From Deltaproteobacteria bacterium (GTDB taxonomy: Bacteria > Desulfobacterota > Binatia > UBA12015), in the NCBI GenBank assembly GCA_029262355.1, contig JAJCZO010000270.1, forward strand, positions 22,181-86,180: DNA of 64,000 bases, read 5' to 3'. This document shows, one piece after another, positions 1 through 8,659 of this stretch; the stretch's first letter is position 1, and every line of letters starts with the position of its first letter. Both the position numbers and the translations under genes were made by a program. The notes under the pieces were generated by a model. It saw nothing but the letters and a program-made list of their open reading frames with translations, was not told where the DNA came from and did no database searches.

Positions 1-1530
1 GAGCTTCTCTTGAAAATCGTCGACGAACGGCGCGTCCCAAGTCGACGTCGGTGTGTAACAGGTCCCGCCCCCGCAAATGTCACCGCCCCACCACCGGTCG
101 GCGGTATCACAGTCGTGAGAGCCCCCCGCGGCGAGGTCCAGATCGATGCGGCAACCCCAGGTCGTGCCCACCCCGGTGCCGGGAAACGAACCCAGGCTGT
201 TGCCCTTCCAGGAGAAGCTGTCGAAGGCCTGGTTTCCCTCGACCCACGGCACATTGAGGACGTGGGCCGAGAACGACGCACCATCGAGCGTCGGCAGCCC
301 CTCGTGGATCGTCATGTCCAGAAGCGCGCAGTCCAGGTCGGGCATCGCCGCCGCCTGACAGCTGGTGTCGAAGCCAATGATGCCGCGGACGTTCGGGGAG
401 CGCTTCAGCCAGAATAGCCCCGTCGCGCCGTTGTTCGAGGTGCGATGGGTCTCCATCGTTCGCGCGTCTCGCATCGCGCGGACGGTCTGTGCCTGGCCTG
501 TGCTGTACGTCGTGTCGGCCGGGCATTCACCGTCCGCCGCCCCGGGGCAACGCTCGCTCCCGTCGCACGTGAAAATCTCGCCTGCGAAACTGCCCCCCAG
601 ACCCGTCCGGCAGACCGTGTCGGCCGTGGCGAACGCGTCGGTGGAGCACGGCACACCGGCGGCGCCCGAACACTCCTCGTCGGGGTCGCAGACGACACCG
701 GAGCCGTGCGGATCACCCGAACCAGCGTTGCAAACCGTACCTCCCGGGGTGACCGAATCTCCCGGACACGCGACACCCGCCGCGCCCGTGCACAGCTCAT
801 CGGGGTCGCAGACGAAACCGGTGCCATTCGGATCGCCACTACCAACTCGACACACCGTCGTGGCGGCCTCGACGCTGTCCGCGGGACATGCACCGCCCGC
901 CGAGCCGGGGCACGTTTCGTCCGGATCGCAGAGGTCGCCCGAACCGGTGCGGCAGACCGTCGCGCCGGACTCGAAGGCGTCGGTCGGGCACGCTTCACTG
1001 GCATTGCCGCTACAGAACTCGTCGGCGTCGCAGAGGTCGCCCGAGCCCACGCGACACAAAGTCGTACCCGGCTCGACCGAATCGGACGGACACCCTTGCC
1101 CGGGCGTACCGGTGCAAAGCTCATCGGGGTCGCACAGATCGCCCGAGCCACTGCGGCAAAGAGTCGTCCCCGGTTCCGTCGTAGGGACGGGGCACGACTC
1201 GGCGGGAACACCGCTACACTGCTTCGCCGGGTCACACAGATCGCCCGAGCCCGCGTAGCACTCGATTCCCGCGCCCAGAACGGTGTCGCTCGGGCAGGCG
1301 TCTGAGCTTCCCATGCACATCTCGTCGGGATCGCAGGAGTCGCCGGAACCGGCTCGGCAGACGGTGGCCGCACTCTCGAACTCACAGGTCGTCACGTTGC
1401 AACACGCACCGAAGGGCGCTTCGCAATCCTCGCCCGGATCCAAGACCGTGTCGCCGCACGCCGCGGAGGCGACAGACACCAACCCAATGAGGAGAACGCC
1501 CAGCGCCGCCACCATTCTCGCACAGCGCAT
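1..1530 (-). CDS. Secreted Cys-rich protein with about 8 disintegrin-like repeats, then a DNRLRE-like C-terminal region (partial, runs off the left edge)
   Basis: Not in the ORF track because it has no stop inside the window. Minus-strand frame from ATG at 1530 (MRCARMVAALGVLLIGLVSVASAACG signal peptide) stays open to base 1. Repeats of the type VCRxGSGDLCDPDExCxGxxxxxCPxD. Frame checked at several Cys codons. Confidence 0.82.
   Translation of the reverse strand, partial: MRCARMVAALGVLLIGLVSVASAACGDTVLDPGEDCEAPFGACCNVTTCEFESAATVCRAGSGDSCDPDEMCMGSSDACPSDTVLGAGIECYAGSGDLCDPAKQCSGVPAESCPVPTTEPGTTLCRSGSGDLCDPDELCTGTPGQGCPSDSVEPGTTLCRVGSGDLCDADEFCSGNASEACPTDAFESGATVCRTGSGDLCDPDETCPGSAGGACPADSVEAATTVCRVGSGDPNGTGFVCDPDELCTGAAGVACPGDSVTPGGTVCNAGSGDPHGSGVVCDPDEECSGAAGVPCSTDAFATADTVCRTGLGGSFAGEIFTCDGSERCPGAADGECPADTTYSTGQAQTVRAMRDARTMETHRTSNNGATGLFWLKRSPNVRGIIGFDTSCQAAAMPDLDCALLDMTIHEGLPTLDGASFSAHVLNVPWVEGNQAFDSFSWKGNSLGSFPGTGVGTTWGCRIDLDLAAGGSHDCDTADRWWGGDICGGGTCYTPTSTWDAPFVDDFQEKL
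600..1400 (-). repeat. About 8 imperfect coding repeats (34-40 aa), C-D-P-D-E-x-C core
   Basis: Recurrent 'tcgtcggggtcgcag'-type motif on the + strand, translating to CDPDE/D on the - strand. Confidence 0.8.
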
Positions 1531-1869
1531 CCCAACGCGGCGGACTTCGGAGCGGATCGGTAGCGGATGGTCAGGCGACAGGGAGTGGCGCATTCGGGGG
1601 GATCTCCAGAAAGAAAGCGTGGGTTGCCGGCGACCATGATTAGCGTCCCGGCCGAGGCTAGGGCAAGCAACTTCCTGGGTTTTTCGCTCCCCGTATGGAG
1701 AACGCCGCAGCAAACACCACCAACCGCCGGCCGCCAGCGCGAACACCCCGAAGTCTCGCCCGCACATCCGGCCAGGCGACCAGACGCGGCCGGCCGCCTG
1801 GGCAGCCCGGACCCAAGGCCCCGGCACGGGCGGGGCGAGCCGCGGTCCGCTAGGCTCGGGGCCTTCCCT

Positions 1870-3495
1870 ATGGACCCCCTCACGCGGCAAATCTCCCAGG
1901 AAATCGAGCGGCGACGAACGTTCGCGATCATCTCGCACCCCGATGCCGGCAAGACGACGCTGACGGAGAAGATCCTCCTCTTCGGCGGGGCCGTACGAGA
2001 AGCGGGGGCCGTCCGGTCCCAGCGCGCCGCGCGGCATGCGACGAGCGATTGGCTCGAGATCGAGCGCCAACGCGGCATCTCCGTCTCGAGTTCGGTGATG
2101 CATGCCGAGTATGAAGGCACCCGGATCAACATCCTCGACACGCCGGGCCACCGAGACTTCAGCGAGGACACGTACCGCACCCTGTTGGCCGCCGACAGCG
2201 TGGTCATGCTCATCGATGCCGCCAAGGGCGTCGAGCCGCAGACCCGACGCCTCTTCGAGGTATGCCGGATGCGCGGGCTGCCGATCTTCACGTTCATCAA
2301 CAAGATGGACCGCGCAGGACTCGACCCTCTGGAACTCCTGAGCGAAATCGAGGACGTCCTCGGGATCGAGGCGATCCCGGTCAACTGGGCGGTGGGGTCA
2401 GGGCGCGAATTCCGCGGCGTATACGATCGGATGGGCAAGAAGCTCCTCCTGTTCCGTGGAGGCAACCACGGCGCGAGCGAGCTCGAAGAAACCGAGATCG
2501 TCGGAGACGTTGCCGACCCTGATGTCCGGTCGGGTATGGGCCCCGAAGCCGAGATCACGGCCGAGGCGCTCGAGCTCCTCGACGGCGCGGGTACCGAGTT
2601 CGACCTCGCGCGCGTGCGCGCCGGCAAGCAGACGCCGGTCTTCTTCGGAAGCGCGCTCACGAACTACGGCGTGCGACCGTTCCTTGAGAGCTTTCTCACG
2701 ATGGCCCCCTGCCCCGGCGCGCAGCTCGCCGCGGAGGGCCCCGTTGATCCCGTCGAAACCCCGTTCTCCGCTTTCGTCTTCAAGATCCAGGCGAACATGG
2801 ATCCGGATCACCGTGATCGGGTGGCCTTCGTACGCATTTGCTCGGGACGCTACGTACAGGGGCTGGTCGCGAAGCATCAGCGAACCGGCAAACCGATCCG
2901 ACTCGCGAAGTCCACGCTCCTCATGGGACGCGACCGTGAGGGCGTCACCGAAGCCTTCCCCGGCGACGTCATCGGACTGTTCGACCCCGGGATGCTGCGC
3001 ATCGGTGACACGATCTCCGAGGGCGGTGAGGTCTCCTTCGTCGACTTCCCGGCCTTCGCGCCCGAGCACTTCATGCGCATCGAGCTCGGCCTCGTGACCA
3101 AGCGCAAGGCTCTGGCGAAGGGACTCGAGCAGCTCACCCAGGAAGGGGCGGTTCAGCTCTTCCAGGAGCAAGACGCCTCCTCGCCGACGATCGTCGGCGC
3201 CGTGGGACCACTTCAGTTCGACGTCCTGAAGCATCGCATGGCCGCCGAGTACAAGGTCGAGCTGCGACTCTCGCCCCTGACGTTCAAGGTCGCGCGGTGG
3301 CCACAGGCCGGCTTCGACGACGACATGGTTCGGCACTCGCAAATGACGAAGCTGGTCTACGATCGCGACGGTCGGGCCGTCGTCCTCGCCCAGAGCCAGG
3401 CCTTCCTCGACAGCCTCGTCGCGCGTCACCCCGAGCTCGAACTCGCCGACACCCCAGACCCGAAACTCTTTCAGCGCACGCAGAACGCTGCCTAG
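1870..3495 (+). CDS. prfC: Peptide chain release factor 3
   Basis: MDPLTRQISQEIERRRTFAIISHPDAGKTTLTEKILLFGGAVREAG..., RF3-type GTPase with G1/G3/G4 motifs (DTPGHRDFSEDTYRTL, NKMD). Confidence 0.96.
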   Translation: MDPLTRQISQEIERRRTFAIISHPDAGKTTLTEKILLFGGAVREAGAVRSQRAARHATSDWLEIERQRGISVSSSVMHAEYEGTRINILDTPGHRDFSEDTYRTLLAADSVVMLIDAAKGVEPQTRRLFEVCRMRGLPIFTFINKMDRAGLDPLELLSEIEDVLGIEAIPVNWAVGSGREFRGVYDRMGKKLLLFRGGNHGASELEETEIVGDVADPDVRSGMGPEAEITAEALELLDGAGTEFDLARVRAGKQTPVFFGSALTNYGVRPFLESFLTMAPCPGAQLAAEGPVDPVETPFSAFVFKIQANMDPDHRDRVAFVRICSGRYVQGLVAKHQRTGKPIRLAKSTLLMGRDREGVTEAFPGDVIGLFDPGMLRIGDTISEGGEVSFVDFPAFAPEHFMRIELGLVTKRKALAKGLEQLTQEGAVQLFQEQDASSPTIVGAVGPLQFDVLKHRMAAEYKVELRLSPLTFKVARWPQAGFDDDMVRHSQMTKLVYDRDGRAVVLAQSQAFLDSLVARHPELELADTPDPKLFQRTQNAA

Positions 3496-3602
3496 CGTCG
3501 CGTCCGCCGCCTCGAGACTTCGGGCCGCCGTACCGAATCACGTACATCCAGCTCTGATGCCCAGACTTCCGAACGCTCGGCGGATCGGGTAGCAGTGGAC
3601 GG

Positions 3603-4127
3603 ATGGTTAGCCTCCTGAAGACGCTCGGCATTCACCGCGACGGTCCACCGACGACGAAGGGCGAGGTGCACGACCGCATCCACGCAGAGCTTCCCCGGCT
3701 CGGAGAGGAGCGCATCGAGTACCTTGCTGCGTTCGCGGGTCTCCTCGCCCGCGCTGCATTCGGCGACATGGAGATCACCGCCGAAGAAGGGCGCGCGATG
3801 GAGTCCTGCCTGCGCGAGCCGGCCGGCCTCGCCGAGGAGGACGCCTCGCTCGTCGCCCACATCGCGCGAAACGCGGCCGAGGCTCTCGGCGGCGTCGAGG
3901 ACTACCTCCTCACGCGCACCTGCAACGAGCGCGCGACCCCCGAAGAGAAGGAAGTCCTGCTCGAGTGCATGTACACCGTCGCCGCCGCCGACGGGACGGT
4001 GTCCGTCCCCGAAGACGAAGAGATCAAGCAGATCGGCTCCGCACTGATGATCCCGCACGCTCAAGTCATGGACGTGCGGGCAAAGTTCCGCGATCAGCTC
4101 GCGATTCTCCGCAACCTTCCGTCCTGA
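3603..4127 (+). CDS. TerB-family tellurite resistance-like protein
   Basis: EYLAAFAGLLARAAFGDMEITAEE... / AAADGTVSVPEDEEIKQIGSAL, TerB-type acidic helical repeats. Confidence 0.75.
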   Translation: MVSLLKTLGIHRDGPPTTKGEVHDRIHAELPRLGEERIEYLAAFAGLLARAAFGDMEITAEEGRAMESCLREPAGLAEEDASLVAHIARNAAEALGGVEDYLLTRTCNERATPEEKEVLLECMYTVAAADGTVSVPEDEEIKQIGSALMIPHAQVMDVRAKFRDQLAILRNLPS

Positions 4128-4143
4128 TCCAAGCCACGGCCAG

Positions 4144-4172
4144 GTTGACTCGGCCTTCGCGACCGAGTTAAC
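4144..4172. promoter_or_regulatory. 10-bp-arm inverted repeat GTTGACTCGG-N9-CCGAGTTAAC upstream of the UGSC operon (operator, leader hairpin or terminator of terB)
   Basis: Arms match at 9 of 10 bp (the remaining pair is G.U as RNA); lies between the terB stop (4127) and the next start (4200). Confidence 0.5.
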
Positions 4173-4199
4173 GCCCATTGAGTGGACGCCACCGAATCG

Positions 4200-5636
4200 A
4201 TGAGCGAACCGCCGCTGCGGCTAGTCGCGTTCGTGAAGCGCAGCTGCCCCACGTGCGAGCTAGTGGTCCCCGTCCTGCAGCAACTCGCCGCGACCGCAGA
4301 CCTCACGATCTACACGCAGGATGATCTGCAGTTCCCACCCGGCCTCGCACCGCGGGACGACACCGACCTCGGCGAATCCTATCAGCACGGGATTGAGACG
4401 GTTCCAACACTGCTGCGAATCGAATCGAAGACCGAGACCGAGCGCGCCGTCGGCTGGCACCGCGGCGACTGGGAAGCATTGACCCGGATGTCCGGGCTTG
4501 GGCCAACGCTCCCCGAGTATCGACCTGGCTGTGGCTCCCTCTCCGTCGAGCCCGAGCACGAAGCCGAGCTCCGCGCTCGATTCCAAGGGCACGCGCTCGG
4601 CGCGCGGCGCGTCGAAATCGCGCCGCTGGAAGACGAGATGGAGGCGCTCTTCGACCGAGGTTGGACCGATGGCCTGCCGGTCGTGCCCCCGACCGAGCGG
4701 CGCGTCCTCGCCATGCTCGAAGGCACGAGTCGCGCGCCCAGCGAGATCGTCACGACCGTGGCGCCCGACCTCGTGGAATGCTCGGTCGAGAAGGTCGCCA
4801 TCAACGCCGTCATGGCGGGATGCCGGCCCGAATACCTCCCCGTCGTGCTCGCCGCCGTCGAGGCGACGTGTACGGATCGCTTCAACATCCACGGAGTGCT
4901 CGCCACGACCATGGGCGTCGGCCCGGTCGTCATCGTGAACGGACCGGCGCGGCGCGCCCTGGGGATGAACTCCGGCATCAACGTGCTCGGACAAGGCAAT
5001 CGGGCGAACGCCACGATCGGGCGCGCCCTGCAGTTGGTCATCCGCAACGTTGGCGGCGGCCGGCCCGGCGAGGTCGATCGCGCCACCTACGGGAACCCGG
5101 GCAAGGTGGGCCTCTGCTTCCCAGAAGACGAAGAAGGGTCCCCGTGGGAGCCGCTCTCGTCGGACTTCGGCTTCGCCGCTGGGACCAGCACCGTCACTGT
5201 GTTTGCCGGAGAGAGCCCCCACAACATCGTCGACCAGCTGTCGCGCGAACCAGACTCCCTGGCCCGATCGCTCGCCGGTTGCCTGCGTACCGTGCATCAC
5301 CCAAAGCTGGTGATCGGGTTCGGCGCGATGCTCGTGATCGGCCCCGAGCACGCACGCGTCTTCCGCCAAGCAAGCTGGAGCAAGGCGAAGCTGAAAGAAC
5401 GCCTACAGGAGCTGCTGCTCCTACCAGCGTCGGAACTGATGCGCGGCGCCGGCGACATCACCGAGGGCCTGCCACTGCCCGAGGAGATGAAGAACGCCGA
5501 GCTTCCCAAGTTCAAGCCCGACGCACTGCACATCGTACATGCCGGCGGAGGCGCTGGGCTGTTCTCAGTCATTCTAAACGGCTGGCTCACGGGCACAGAG
5601 GGCAGCGAACCCGTGACCAGGGAGATTCGACCATGA
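4200..5636 (+). CDS. Thioredoxin-like (CPTC) N-terminal domain fused to a large domain of unknown function; presumed partner of the UGSC selenoprotein
   Basis: RLVAFVKRSCPTCELVVPVLQQLAA then DRGWTDGLPVVPPTERRVLAMLEG...VNGPARRALGMNSGINVLGQGNRANATIGRA. Stop overlaps the next start (ATGA at 5633-5636). A GTG start at 4182 is also possible. Confidence 0.85.
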   Translation: MSEPPLRLVAFVKRSCPTCELVVPVLQQLAATADLTIYTQDDLQFPPGLAPRDDTDLGESYQHGIETVPTLLRIESKTETERAVGWHRGDWEALTRMSGLGPTLPEYRPGCGSLSVEPEHEAELRARFQGHALGARRVEIAPLEDEMEALFDRGWTDGLPVVPPTERRVLAMLEGTSRAPSEIVTTVAPDLVECSVEKVAINAVMAGCRPEYLPVVLAAVEATCTDRFNIHGVLATTMGVGPVVIVNGPARRALGMNSGINVLGQGNRANATIGRALQLVIRNVGGGRPGEVDRATYGNPGKVGLCFPEDEEGSPWEPLSSDFGFAAGTSTVTVFAGESPHNIVDQLSREPDSLARSLAGCLRTVHHPKLVIGFGAMLVIGPEHARVFRQASWSKAKLKERLQELLLLPASELMRGAGDITEGLPLPEEMKNAELPKFKPDALHIVHAGGGAGLFSVILNGWLTGTEGSEPVTREIRP

Positions 5637-6154
5637 GCGGACAACGTACCGTCCTCGATCCCACGAGCGAGCGGAATCTTCCGATCCGCAAACGACTCCC
5701 TCGTCTCGAAACCCTCGAAGGCAAGACGATCGGACTGCTCGACATCTCGAAGGCGCGCGGCGACATCTTCCTGGGCCAGGTCGAGACGCGCCTGCGCGAG
5801 CGCGGCGCGAACGTCGAACGGTTCCGGAAGCCGACATTCGCGAAACCGGCCCCAGAGGACCTGAGACAGCAGATCACCGTGCAGTGTGAAGCTGTCGTCG
5901 AAGCACTCGCGGATTGAGGCAGCTGCACGTCGTGCAGTGTGCACGACATCGTAGACTTGGAAGGGCGCGGGATTCCTGGCGTATACGTCGCAACCACTCA
6001 GTTCGAGGACGGAGGCGCCGCACAGGCGCGCGCACTCGGCGCGAATCCCGCGGCAGTGTTCATTCCCCACCCGATCCAAGACCGCACCGACGAAGAGCTT
6101 CGCAAACTTGCCGACGACGCAGTCGCAAAGATCATTGCGGGCCTTACGGGCTAG
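5633..6154 (+). CDS. UGSC-family selenoprotein; in-frame TGA (Sec95) at 5915-5917
   Basis: ATG 5633; frame reads ...QCEAVVEALAD-(TGA)-GSCTSCSVHDIVDLEGRGIPGVYVATTQFEDGGAAQARALGANPAAVFIPHPIQDRTDEELRKLADDAVAKIIAGLTG*. 5633, 5915 and 5939 share one frame. The ORF track splits it into two pieces. Confidence 0.88.
5929..5947 (+). promoter_or_regulatory. Candidate bacterial SECIS hairpin
   Basis: GTCGTGCA-GTG-TGCACGAC: perfect 8-bp stem, loop GUG starting 19 nt after the UGA. An alternative overlapping hairpin is CTGCAC-GTC-GTGCAG (5923-5937). Confidence 0.7.
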
Positions 6155-6307
6155 CTTGCCGCCAGCGAGATCCCGCCAATTCCACCTTGCCATCGATCCG
6201 CGCTCGTTCGGAAGGCACACCGACACAGGAATGTCGGCAATCTTCGGGAAGGAGACGAGACCGCGCGACGGGAATCGAGGGGCGGCAAGACCTGGATGCG
6301 ACCGCGC

Positions 6308-7438
6308 TCACGGTGCACGAGCGCCGAGAATCTGATCGGCGATCCGGGCGCGATGATGATCCGGATCGCCAAGAGCAGGCCGTGAGGCGAGCGCGCGCCG
6401 ACGGTAGAGGTGCGCGTCACAGTCTTCGGTGAAGCCGAATCCGCCGTGGAACTGGATGGCGCGCGATGTCGCGAAGCCGTATGCGTCGGCCGACCCCGCC
6501 TTCGCCATCCGAGCGAGGAGCACGGCATCGTCGTTCCCCTGGTCGATCGCACACGCAGCCGCATAGACGAGCGAGCGTGCTTGCTCGGTCGCGATCAGAA
6601 CGTTCACGAGAGGATGCTTGATCGCCTGGAACGCACCAATCGGTTTCCCGAACTGCTCGCGCGTGGCGGCGTAGGCGGCCGTCAGGTCGAGAGCCGCGGT
6701 GGCACCACCGACCGACTCCGCCGCCAGTGCGGTCCACGCCAACGGGAGTATCGCCGCTTCGACCTCACTCGCCGGCCGCTCGAGAAGGGCTTCCGGCGCC
6801 GCACCGTCGAGGACGATACGGCCTTGGCGACGGGTGCGGTCCAACCCCGCCTCCCCTTGGACGTGCAACCCGACGGCGTCGCGCCGGACGAGCGCGATGC
6901 GGACTTCCCCATCGACTCGGACGGGGAGACAGAACACGTCGGCGGTCTCGGCCGCCCAGACGAAGGCCTTGGTGCCGTGCAGGCGGCCGCCCTCCTCCTC
7001 GACCGTCGTGTCATCAACCCGCCAGGTGCCACCGACCTCGACGTGCGCCCAGCTCGCGCGGAGGCCGCCCGCCGCGAGGGGCGGGAGCCACGTCGCGCGC
7101 TGCGCGGCGGAGCCACCAACATCGACGACCTTCGCCGCCAACACGTGCGCGAGCAGTGGCGTCGGCAAGAGGGTGCGGCCGGCTTCTTCTGCGAGGATTG
7201 CAAACTCGACCGCCCCGAGCCCGGCGCCACCGTGCTCCTCTGACGCCAAGAGCCCCAGCCAACCCAGCTGCGCCAACTCCGACCACACGGCAGGATCATC
7301 CCCGACCGGGTCTGGATGCAGGGCGCGCACCGCCTCGATCGACGAGCGCGTGGCTAGCATCCGGCGCGCCTCGTCGCGGAGCAGAGCCTGGTCTTCGGTG
7401 TAGGCCAGACGCGTCGAGATCGAGTCGAGGGCGCTCAC
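6308..7438 (-). CDS. Acyl-CoA dehydrogenase
   Basis: ACAD architecture; C-terminus AYAATREQFGKPIGAFQAIKHPLVNV...AIQFHGGFGFTED. Confidence 0.92.
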   Translation of the reverse strand: MSALDSISTRLAYTEDQALLRDEARRMLATRSSIEAVRALHPDPVGDDPAVWSELAQLGWLGLLASEEHGGAGLGAVEFAILAEEAGRTLLPTPLLAHVLAAKVVDVGGSAAQRATWLPPLAAGGLRASWAHVEVGGTWRVDDTTVEEEGGRLHGTKAFVWAAETADVFCLPVRVDGEVRIALVRRDAVGLHVQGEAGLDRTRRQGRIVLDGAAPEALLERPASEVEAAILPLAWTALAAESVGGATAALDLTAAYAATREQFGKPIGAFQAIKHPLVNVLIATEQARSLVYAAACAIDQGNDDAVLLARMAKAGSADAYGFATSRAIQFHGGFGFTEDCDAHLYRRRALASRPALGDPDHHRARIADQILGARAP

Positions 7439-8655
7439 CTCGTCTTAGGAAGGCCGAGCACCTTCTCTCCGAGAATGTTGCGCACGATCTCGGATGTCCC
7501 GCCCGCGATCGTCATGCTGTAGGTGTTTAAGTAGAAGCGCTGCCACTCTCCCTCGTCCACTGCAGCGGGGTCGCCCTTGGTGAGCGAGCCAGCATAGCCT
7601 TGGAGCTCGCAGCCGTAGTCGGCGAGGCGCTGCAGATGCTCGCTGCTTTCCACCTTCGCCATGAGCGGGAGCGCCATCGGTCGATCCGCGACGAGCCCAG
7701 GGATGCGAGTCCGCAAACGGGAGAAGCGCATCGCGACCGCCTCCGTCGCGAAACGGGCGATCCGATCGCGCACGCTCGGGTCTTCGAGCGCTGGCCGGCC
7801 ATCTCGCACGGTCTCTCGAGCCAGCTCGATGAGGGCACCGATGTCGTAGCTGTACACGTCACTGCGACCGCCGGCGGCACCGTCGGACGCGCCGCGCTCG
7901 AAGCCCAGTGTGGCGAGCGCAATCTCCCAGCCCTGCCCTTCCTGCCCCAAGAGCCGCTCGGCGGGGAATCGCGCATCGTCGAAGAAGATCTGATTGAAGC
8001 CGCCTTCCCCGGTCAACTTCGTGAGCGGCGCGACCTCGATGCCTTCGATCTTCATCGGCGCGAGGAAGAACGAGATGCCCGCGTGCTTCTGAGCATCCGG
8101 ATCGGTTCGCGCGAGGAGAATCATCTGGTGCGCGTAGCGCCCGAGCGACGTCCAGACCTTGTGACCGCTGACGGCCCACTCGTCCCCGTTGCGAACGGCG
8201 CGCGTCTGGAGCGATGCGAGATCGCTTCCCGCGGAAGGCTCGCTGAACCCCTGGCACCAGATCTCATCCGCCCGCAAGGCTTTCATGATGAACCGCTGCT
8301 TCTGCGCCTCGGTTCCGTACGCGAGAATGACGGGCCCCGCCCAAGCGAGCCCGACGAGGTTGATCAAGAACGGCACACCAGCGCGGCTCATCTCTTGATC
8401 GACGACCCGTTGATAGCCTCGCGGTCGTCCTCCACCCCCGTACTCCACCGGCCATTCGACACCGACGAAACCCGCGTCGTAGACCTTCGCCTGCCAATCG
8501 CGGAGATAGGTGAACTGGTCGTCCGTCGTGACGGACAGCATCGTCTGCGGCAAGACGAAGCCCGGATCGGGCGGGCGGTTCTGCTCCACCCACCTCCGTA
8601 CCTCTGCACGGAAGGAATCGAGGGCTTCCTGCGTAAAAATCTCCTCCTGCGCCAT
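7435..8655 (-). CDS. Acyl-CoA dehydrogenase
   Basis: WCQGFSEPSAGSDLASLQTRAV...NGDEWAVSGHKVWTSLGRYAHQMILLART; C-terminal IAGGTSEIVRNILGEKVLGLP. Confidence 0.94.
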   Translation of the reverse strand: MAQEEIFTQEALDSFRAEVRRWVEQNRPPDPGFVLPQTMLSVTTDDQFTYLRDWQAKVYDAGFVGVEWPVEYGGGGRPRGYQRVVDQEMSRAGVPFLINLVGLAWAGPVILAYGTEAQKQRFIMKALRADEIWCQGFSEPSAGSDLASLQTRAVRNGDEWAVSGHKVWTSLGRYAHQMILLARTDPDAQKHAGISFFLAPMKIEGIEVAPLTKLTGEGGFNQIFFDDARFPAERLLGQEGQGWEIALATLGFERGASDGAAGGRSDVYSYDIGALIELARETVRDGRPALEDPSVRDRIARFATEAVAMRFSRLRTRIPGLVADRPMALPLMAKVESSEHLQRLADYGCELQGYAGSLTKGDPAAVDEGEWQRFYLNTYSMTIAGGTSEIVRNILGEKVLGLPKTR

Positions 8656-8659
8656 CGCC

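Noticed and set aside
445-1305. 286-297-aa + strand ORFs over the Cys-repeat gene
   Set aside because: Antisense of the true disintegrin-like repeat gene; the minus-strand frame has a signal peptide and ordered Cys spacing.
600-1400. Regular repeats considered as a CRISPR array
   Set aside because: Repeats are imperfect, in-frame coding units with a ~105-120-bp period and no unique spacers; same reasoning for 32592-33666.
5912-5917. ORF ending GAD-TGA at 5917 treated as a true gene end (and GTG 5939 as a separate small gene)
   Set aside because: Both parts are in one frame, the junction encodes UGSC, and a SECIS-like hairpin follows. A recoded TGA explains the data better than two genes.
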